From Microvelia longipes (Eukaryota; Arthropoda; Insecta; Hemiptera; Veliidae), in NCBI GenBank assembly GCA_018340805.1, contig JACMZG010000008.1:58084205-58148204 (forward strand): a stretch of 64,000 nucleotides of DNA, given 5' to 3'. The notes below the pieces were generated by a model. The model was given only the letters and a program-made list of their open reading frames with translations, was not told the DNA's origin and made no database searches. How positions within the stretch are numbered: the stretch's first letter is position 1; each line of letters begins with the position of its first letter. The position numbers and the translations under genes were made by a program. Positions 56,118 through 64,000 of the stretch are shown one piece after another.

Positions 56118-56430
56118 TCGGGAACGGAATAATTTAATACTTCATCTCACAACTTCGGACTCGCTTTGCTCGTCCTAACAATGTCATGATTATCCAGCGT
56201 TTAAGGTAGAATTACTTCTGTCTTGCTATACGTTCGACCCTTGAATAAAATAGTGATCCAGAGTGTATGTTAGGACGTTATAGGATGTTATTTTTTCGAA
56301 ACCGCTTCGCTCGTCCTCAGTATGTATAGTAATTATATACACAAATCATAAAATGATCTTACTACGGTCTCGCTACTCTGTACCTTAGAATTATTAGGTA
56401 ACCATATTTTGGGGTGTTAACTTAAGGTTG
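56118..56430 (-). mobile_element. Family D repeat (minus)
   Basis: Plus-strand hairpin GGACTCGCTTTGCTCGTCC (56157-56175) is perfect in both stems, with an AAA loop on the minus strand. Decayed units lie at 56290-56310 ('CCGCTTCGCTCGTCC') and 56366. 'AACAATGTCATGATTATCC' is the inverse of the family D spacer. Confidence 0.65.
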
Positions 56431-57929
56431 ATTTAACAATCAAATACGTGGCTTCGGTCTGTATCAGGCCAAAACTAAATTGATTTATAGTTACAATCTT
56501 AAAGCTATTCATAAAATCAGAAGTATTCAATTGTTGTGAAAAAAATCCATCAACGTCTTTCATATTATAAGTAGGTAATTTATTTACTCGATAAAATGTA
56601 TTATTAATGTAGAAAATCCCTGAAGTCAAACAAATGTAATTAAAATATAAATAAAAAAATTAAGGAAAAGTAAAACATCACAAAAAAGGGTAAATTTAAA
56701 CAATGGAGTTGAAATTCATAGGAAATCTGTAATAAGTTTATTTTTTTTAAAGCAAATCTACGGAAGTGACGAATACATTTTTCTATTTTACATTTTAATA
56801 TTATCCGACATTGAATATTTAAACTTTGACGGCCTTTAACGTCCAAACTTCAAACTATATTTTAACGTGTACGACATAGTTATTGATATTGTTAACTTGT
56901 TAAGAGTGCTTAAGTTCTATTAGACTTAGAGGTATGCACGCATTTAAACAGGTGCTAAATAAATTATATTTCATAAAACCCCATTTTTATTTCGTTACAA
57001 AATTTATTTCCAAGGGAATCAACTTATGTTTTTGAATAACAATTTGGGGAATCAAAAATTAATTTTCGCGTAAAAATGGAAAATATATTATTGCACGCTC
57101 ATTACTTGTCGCTGGTGCTATAAATTAGAATACTAAAAGTAAATACAGAATCAGTTTCCAAACAGCAATCTGCGTTTTTAGCAGAGCTGTTTCACCTAAA
57201 TAATTTGGTAATAAAAATAAGATGAATCGAAAAAGTTAAAATGATGGTTTTAAAACAGAACATAACCTTGATTTGTCTGCGGAGGTATATTTTGATGGAT
57301 TGCCTAGAACCATGACACCGAGCTGACACCAGACCTGATATAACAGCCTTTGCCTCGACTTGTAGGGTTTATCAAAATCTATCTTTATACATTCGCACCT
57401 TTATATGACAAAGGACTTTGGCTCTATCATTTATATAAGTCTCTAAAAATATACCACATCATCCATTTAAAAATGGTTTAACTGTCTTTGTATTTATAGA
57501 TTAGAACAATGATAAAACAAATAAAATCTCTTTACAATAGAAAACAAAATTATGTAATATAAATAAAGAAATTATAGATTAAGTATTAACTTTTATTATG
57601 GAATAAAAAGCTGGCGTAATAAAAAAAATATGTGTTTCATGCAATGTAGGATGTATATTATATTCTAAATATGTTGGGTTAATCATCAGCTAAAAGGAGC
57701 AGTATAACTTACAATTAAATAAGCGTTTATGATTCATTAAGAAATATGTTTACATGATGCATGCCATTGGAAAACTCGAGCAAACCAGCCCGAGCAATAT
57801 GGCAACTGTTGCCAATGCCAGTCTCCTGTAAAGCAATTTGGTCTAAACAAACCTTTTTCCATTAAAATACTTTTAAATTAGTTTCTTTAAGAATAGATGC
57901 CAAGAAACTTTATATATATAAAAAATAAG
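56431..57929. other. AT-rich spacer, no gene seen
   Basis: No repeat match. Adjacent minus frames 56417-56629 and 56640-56846 have no motif. Confidence 0.45.
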
Positions 57930-58830
57930 TTGAAATTTTTGGTTGCTTATAACTCTAACACTACTTAGTGGGTCTAGACCAAAGATTAAATTTAGACTAA
58001 TCATATATCAGAAGGAGCCATAAACTATGTCAGACCTTGATCAGTGCTAAAATATCAGAAGGGGATTAGTGTAAAAATGTTTTTTTTTAATGCTTACAGC
58101 TTGAACTCGAATTAATAGATCTTGACTAAACTTGAAACTTAATATGCTTATAGGTTTGAGAATACTCTTGGTTTGAGAAGACATAAAAGGGAATACCCTT
58201 TTAAGTCTCATCGGGATCTGTTAGAAAATAATATGTGTTTAGTGCAACACAAAGTTTGAATGGCTTATAGATTGAAATCTAATCAATGGATCTTGACTAA
58301 ACTCTACACATAGACGACTCACAGGTCATATCGACCCCATTACATGTCTCAACGAAATTCCTTTACAGATAGCAATAAGGGATAAGTGTAAAAAATAAGA
58401 TTTGGATACTTGAAGATCAGAATATAATTGATGCAACTTCACTAAACTTAAAACTTAGACTACTCATGGGTCAGAATGAACATATTTTATGACTCATAGA
58501 ACTCCGTTCTCAAATAACAATATTAGTGTAAGGAAATTAAATTTGAGTCTTATATCTCGGATTTAATCGATAGAGCTTGACTAAACATTCAATTATATCA
58601 CTGACTGATCACAATGAACAACATTTATGTCTATAATAATATTCATACATCTGAAATAAAACTATTTTGTCTTCTAAAATAATAGTCGTAGTGTAAACAA
58701 AACTTTGAGTGCTTAGAGGTCAGAATCTAAAAGAATTTTTAACAACTACTCAAATGAAAGAATTCACATGTTCCACGCTTATCGAGATCTTTTCCTAAAT
58801 AATATATGGTATTAAGTTGAATAAAAATGT
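57930..58830. repeat. Diverged tandem array, ~145-bp period
   Basis: The phrase 'GATCTTGACTAAACTT' recurs with changes at about 58120, 58291, 58436 and 58574, with weaker echoes at about 57970 and 58720, giving periods of roughly 138-171 bases. Between anchors the same order repeats: 'TTAGACTACTCATAGGTCA', 'ATGTCTCA.CGAAAT', 'AGTGTAAA', 'TTGAGTGCTTATAG.T..GAATC'. Identity between units is low, so the array is old. No open frame spans it. Confidence 0.7.
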
Positions 58831-59469
58831 TACTACAGAAATTATTGATTACAGCTCGGAATCTTTTTGATGAGTCAAGACAATTTAGATATTATTTTAC
58901 CTAAAGCCCTTAAGTTGCAGTCAATTCTATGTTTCATAGAGAAAGTGAGTTTAATGATTAGACTACAAAGCTTTATAAATAATTGATATATTGGTTATGA
59001 TAAAAAGTAACATTTTTAAAATTGCTTTAATTTACTTAAGGATCAGTTCTTTTTTGCATAACATAATGCATCTATTTTTTGTAATTCTCAAAGGAATAAT
59101 TAAAAATTGTTGTTTGATAAATAAAATATTTCCGAGCGAAGCTATCTACTATAATAATCTCTGCTAGTTACATATAAATTGGATTTTTATAATGTTTGTC
59201 GATTTTAAATGAAATTCAGTTTAATAATACATTTTTTGGAACTTTTATTTCGTTATTCGTTGTGTAATGAATTTTAACATGGTATCTTTAGTTCTATGAA
59301 AAAATTCCATTAAAAAATTTCATGAGTGGCTATCATAAAGAGTTCTTCTAGGTACACTGTATTACCATTTTAATAAGCATATTTTTAATGTTCTAACCAG
59401 AATTTGATGTTTTAGGGTAATATTTCATTAGTTCTCTTTAATAGCTGCACATATGATAATATCATCACC
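58831..59469. other. Spacer, no gene seen
   Basis: A single decayed 'CCGAGCGAAGC' lies at 59132. Otherwise nothing. Confidence 0.4.
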
Positions 59470-59625
59470 TCACGATTACTTATCAGCTTACTTGTTGGAT
59501 CGAAATGAAACTTGGTAGAAAAATTAATCATATAAAAGAATAGACCCCTATGTTTTAAATTTATGGGGTTTAGCCTCCAAAAGAGGCCGAAGGCTACTTT
59601 TTGAAAGTTAAAATTTTTTTTACTT
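59470..59625 (+). mobile_element. Family B 3' portion (plus)
   Basis: 'TTGGATCGAAATGAAACTTG' matches 35929-35945. 'AAAAGAGGCCGAAGGC' (59579-59594) is the terminal hairpin AAGAGGCC-GAA-GGC(C). The distal inverted end is deleted. Confidence 0.6.
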
Positions 59626-61250
59626 ATTTACAATCTTTAGAGAATTAAAAAATGTGTTAGAATGAGTAAAAAACATGCTAGTTTTATTCTAAAGAAATTA
59701 AAGCTAATAGTGAGGAAGAAAATAGGAATTCTAACCAAAATGTGGAGTTTGGTTGGAATTCGCTCTAAAACATGGGGCGAACACTGACATAGCATTGAAC
59801 ATGAACAATGCCGGGGCAAAGTTAAAAAAAATTAAAAATAAAAAAAAATACAAGGGAAATAGAAATTTAATTAGTAATATTTCCTAAATTTCTAAAGAAG
59901 GGAATTGTAAACAATGCCAGCATTTTTAAATTTCCCACAACATATTTTTTACGAAATTGTGGTAAAAGCTAGCTGTTCACCTCCATAACAAAAATTACTT
60001 ATTACTTTAAATTATTATTCAGTATAAGCTAATAATGACTAAAATATTTAATTATATTAAAATTATTAATCAGTTAGAAAAAAGGTAAAATCTATGAATA
60101 ATTACCCTATAAATTTTCAAATTATGAAACCAATCAAAATACCATCAGAATACGGTAATATTTATAACTAAAAAATGATAAGTTTTTCCACAAAGTAAAT
60201 TTTAAGGCACCCGTTAAAATTTACAGGATATAGCGAATCCTGCTAAAATCAAATTACATTTAATGAAGAGGGCTTCATTAAATGCTCTGCTCCAAGCAGA
60301 ATTGAGACCTGATGGGCTCTAATAGGGTTTAGTAGCATTTCGCAAACTTGACCATTTGGGTTTTGATTGGTCATTTTTATTACCCCTTATACATTTAAGT
60401 TTGCAATTAATAACGTACTCGTAAAAAATACGGGATAAAATAATTTTTTTCTTAAAATAGAGGAATATTTTTTTCATTTCGACATTCTTTTACAAATCTC
60501 GAAGCGTAAATTGAAAATTATGTAACAAAGAAAATAAATCTTTTGATAATAGAAATATTACATAACAAAAACACGAAAATATGATGCTATTTCCTTTGAG
60601 GGTGGCAGAGGAAGAGAAAGAATCAGAGTATCTTATAGATCAGAGCAAAAACAGGACCTATTTTATACGACTCTCATCTTCATTGTTTTCTTTACAACTG
60701 CCCTTAGTATCATATTTTATGATATATTATAAAAGATATGTATAAAAATAAATCAAGTTTCTACACAATAAAAACGGATTCTACTAATTATATTTTATTA
60801 TACAAGATAAAGAATTATATCAGATGAACTATTCCTTCTTGTTTTTATGACTGCAAATAAAATTAAGCTCATTTAAGGACAGTAGAACAACTTAAAAACT
60901 TTGTATGTGTTAGTACTGTGTATATTTTTATTTTATCTTATATTGCTATATCTGTATTAATAATAAGAAAATAAAAAATGTATTGTCGCAAACTAGCTAA
61001 ATATAGATTCTTTAGTCACTTATTTATTATTCTTCAGCTATAAATATTATCCTGTATTTATGAGAATAACAGTATACTAAATATTATATTTTTATTAAAT
61101 CAACGAAAGAAATAGCACACGGCATAAACCATTTTGAACGTTATTTTAATACATTTCTAGAACAAATAGACAGCTCTACTAAAATCTTTAAGTTGGCTGC
61201 AATAACTTGTGATAAGGACTACATGATAAGGCTTCATTTTCCAAACAATA
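59626..61250. other. AT-rich spacer; one perfect hairpin 60257-60284
   Basis: CATTTAATGAA-GAGGGC-TTCATTAAATG is an exact 11-bp stem. No gene or dispersed repeat otherwise. Confidence 0.5.
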
Positions 61251-61256
61251 CCGTAA

Positions 61257-61597
61257 CCATAGAGATATATACTAGAAGGGGCAAAGCCTATCTCAATACA
61301 TTATGAGTCCTAAAACACCATTTTAGGGCTCTCAGGGGCTCTGTGTAACCTCATTGAAACCTCAATTGAATGAAACCCTCAATTGAAAAATAAGATTGAG
61401 TTAAAGTTATAATAACTATTTTTTGGCATTCCGCTCATTGTTTGTGTTTTAATTTGTATTTTTATTGTTCGATATATAAGTCACTGTAATTTTGTTCTGT
61501 TTATTTGATTAAATTGATAGTCGAAGGTGGAGAGGTTATTTTTTTTATGTTTTAGAATTCAACCAATAGGGCCCCTCTAGTAATATATCTCTATGGC
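61257..61597. mobile_element. MITE with 26-bp inverted termini
   Basis: Left end 'CCATAGAGATATATACTAGA' then AGGGGC (61257-61282); the right end is the inverse, GCCCCT then 'CTAGTAATATATCTCTATGG' (61572-61597). 341 bp, no ORF. The interior has short direct repeats ('CCTCATTGAAACC', 'CCTCAATTGAA'). 'TACCGTAA' and 'GCCGTACC' outside may extend the TIR. Superfamily not identified. Confidence 0.7.
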
Positions 61598-61973
61598 CGT
61601 ACCTATAAAAGAGATTGTAAGACGAAAGCCAACTTTGCCTAAAATAAAATTTACAAGAGATAAGATATCGTTAGGCTTATTATTTAAGTTATTTAGGCTG
61701 TATTTGGTAGTGTAATATAAGCAGTAGTAGTATTCTCCCTTTGACTTCAAATACCTTTGTCTTCTTTAAACCTCTTGCTACAATCCAGTAAATCCTGCCT
61801 TCAAAAATTCCCAATATTTTTGTGTAGTGTTGTATACATGTAGTTGTAGATGACCATCTACAACTTTAGATTGTACAAATTTAACACCAGTGTTAAATTC
61901 TCAAAAGGCAATCCTTGCGGCTTCCGGAGTGCTCTGAACCCCGGTAGACTTAGAGCATTTAACCGTGGACCAG

Positions 61974-62018
<45 letters not shown>

Positions 62019-62940
62019 TATATATTATATATATATATATATGGTAGAAGTTTTAACATCGTTTAAATAAGTACTATACACGATAAATTCGAATTTCTTT
62101 TTAAAAGAAGTTTATCTACTTCCGTGTTTTTAAGACTTATTCTATGTACATTTTCGGAACATTGTATTTATATTTTCATACAATATATTTATTCACACAG
62201 TATAATCCGGAAATTAACATAAACACCAAACAATGGACAGTGACGAAGAAAAAATTAATTAAATTACTAATATTTTCATAAAACCCCTATATTTTCGTAT
62301 TTTTCCAGAAAAATGTTTTTAATTATGGTAGGAAAGGATTCTGTTTAAAACAAATATGAAAGGAGATGTGATGATATTCAAATTTTGTTGACTAGTTGTA
62401 ACCCCCTCCCTCTCCCATAACCCTTGTTCCCATGTTATTATGCAGGGCTTTATACAGGGTGTTTTTATTCATATAATATTTAACTCGGTGAGATTTTTAA
62501 ACACATTGGATTACCTAACGTAAGCCGGGCGAATTTTCTTTGAAACTCATATTTCCGTGTGGTTAACAAATCCTTTTTACGCTTAAGTTTGCAATTTATG
62601 ATCAATAATATATGCAGTAGCAATGCAATTTGTATATTTATCCTATTGATTATGCTTTAATGTAAATAAACAGATAAAAACATTGTCCTTATAGGTTTCG
62701 AATTTAGGTACCCTAGCTTTGAGTACTTTTTGTACTTGTAACGACTACAGACCATTTTTTTTAATTCAGAGCCCTTAAAATTACACTCTACTCAATTTTT
62801 TTTATTGATTTTAATTTTGGGTTCCGGCTATTAACCACTGGTTGTATTAACTACAGACATGTTTCTTTTATTTCGGCGCCCCGAAAATCATCAAAAAAGA
62901 CCTTTATACTGACGGAAAATGTTGTTTTTAGGGATTTTTT
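61598..62940. other. Spacer with (TA)n at 61978-62042
   Basis: 'ATACAGGGTGTTTTTATTC' at 62453 resembles the CAGGGTGTTTCA end of the 41557 element, and 'ATACAGGGTG' recurs at 63963. No arms or genes were found. Confidence 0.45.
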
Positions 62941-63330
62941 TAAAATTTGGCTTAATTAGGAAAACGAGTTAATGACGTCGCAAGGACCTGTTTTTTCGTT
63001 GGGTTCGTGCCCTCGTCAAGGTAATTTTTGTACCAAGTTTGATTTTAAACCATTCAGAAGTTTAAGTGTATCCATAATTCGTCTATAAATACATATTTCA
63101 CTCTCACACACACACATTTATTTATTAATATTGGGTGTGTGTGTTAAAATTAACACACGCACTTATTTATCTTTCACTTTATTTCGTGAATAAAGTTTCA
63201 CGGAACGTATTCTTCGTGACTAGGTACCACTGAAACGGATTTACACTTTCGAGTCCGACTCTTACCATAACGTCTATCCTATTAGCGAATTTTCCCAAAG
63301 GAAATTCGCTAATAATGGTTCTAAAAATAG
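62941..63330. mobile_element. Weak family B-like remnants with end-to-end hairpin
   Basis: 'TTTGTACCAAGTTTGATTTT' (63027) resembles the inverse of the 'AAATGAAACTTGGTACAAAA' block, followed by a CA block (63103-63115). At 63277-63310, 'TTAGCGAATTTTCC' and 'GGAAATTCGCTAA' face each other across CAAA, as if two family B ends were joined. Confidence 0.4.
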
Positions 63331-63898
63331 CTTTATATACATGAAATTTAAGCAGAAAAGATAGTCTTGAAATTCTTTAAGTGTGCGATTAACTTAACCC
63401 TTGAGTATCCAAGTTATTATTTCTATAGATACGGACAACAATGTTATAAGGCATTTCTTACCTAGGAAAAAATGTACTTTCAATATAATTATAACAGAAA
63501 CAATCATATATACATTTTCTAACCTGGACTGGGTAACTTGACCTGGATGTTGGTTTTTGTGTATACAAATGCTCTTGCATAAAATACATTCTATAGCGTT
63601 AAAACTTACTAAAAATTATGTTTAGATCTAGTTATGCTTTCTAATGAAAATAAGATAGTCCTATAAAATTTGATCATATATGCCTAATTTGATCTTAAAA
63701 CCATATTAGTTCAGGTTTTATTGAAGAACGTGTTCTAAATAAATTGTTAAAATCGAAAAATAATGTTATTGAAATGACATGTGGTACATTTGTATGTGCA
63801 TGTCCTTTATAAATAAGAAACAAGTATAAATATACATAATTGTGTCATTTTAAAACAAAGAAAAGGGAGGGAGAGCAAATTTTCAGGGTCTAGGGTCG

Positions 63899-63969
63899 CA
63901 TAATCACCATACGAAGATTCTTCTTATGGTGATTATGGACTTTTAGTCCCCTGTATGATTCATACAGGG
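63899..63969. repeat. Two perfect hairpins near the window end
   Basis: CATAATCACCATA / TATGGTGATTATG (13-bp stem, 13-base loop, 63899-63937) and CCTGTATGA-T-TCATACAGG (63951-63969). The second leads into 'CAGGGTGCAACAAAAGTCAG', which may be a TIR of an element running off the window. Confidence 0.7.
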
Positions 63970-64000
63970 TGCAACAAAAGTCAGAAAAATAAAACAAAAT

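Overview
This window is AT-rich animal DNA, most likely from an arthropod and probably an insect. It has no operon-like gene packing. Nearly everything is dispersed repeats, long (TA)n tracts and unique AT-rich spacer. Order-level identity cannot be read from it. I support only one host coding exon: the first coding exon of an SLC16-type monocarboxylate transporter on the minus strand (20173-20419). It has a 5' UTR in the same GC-richer island (20420-20630) and a clear splice donor. The later exons are not recognisable, so the 20 kb below it is probably first intron and the 43 kb above it is upstream or 5' intron DNA.

The window is best read as a set of interacting repeat families, named here by letter. 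Family A (about 0.7-1 kb, more than a dozen copies on both strands) has a head with a TG-rich block and a CRE-like 'TGACGTCA' patch, then a module homologous to 5S rRNA (box A, intermediate element, box C), then hairpins of the type GGACGAGCGAAGCGAGTCC, then a T-run. The copy at 22815-23583 is the best reference. Family D (16130-16710, 39950-40250, 43060-43440, 56118-56430) shares the hairpins and the 3' end but has little or no 5S module. Family C (15640-15880) carries four related hairpins. Family B (reference 35571-37281) begins with a TTTAGCGAATTTTC-like end, has a tandem-repeat slot, repeats the end inverted near its 3' side and finishes with two small GC hairpins; this is the architecture of Helentron-associated (DINE/INE-1-like) elements. 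The hairpins of A, B, C and D mostly use C-GNA-G-type triloops, and those of A/D and C also share tandem G.A mismatches.

Other mobile DNA: two tRNA-Gly-derived SINEs with target-site duplications (25236-25435 short form, 48316-48804 long form); a PIF/Harbinger-like element with TAA duplications and a Myb/SANT-like ORF remnant (37967-39143); several foldback elements (4052-4771, 33678-34627, 41557-42753); Penelope-like fragments including a hammerhead-like core (5531-6110, 13299-13512, 17935-18150, 35994-36918); a 341-bp MITE (61257-61597); and several non-LTR retroposon 3' tails. Many insertions are nested, so the relative order of events can be read.

Tandem DNA includes (TA)n tracts throughout and minisatellites at 9080-9328 (19 bp), 18929-19057 (33 bp), 28685-28992, 43828-43958 (about 21 bp) and 46640-47336 (about 34 bp). 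A strongly diverged array of about 145-bp units lies at 57930-58830. Long stretches such as 29641-31590, 31900-33590, 48816-50660, 56431-57930 and 59625-61250 show no gene and no clear repeat by eye.
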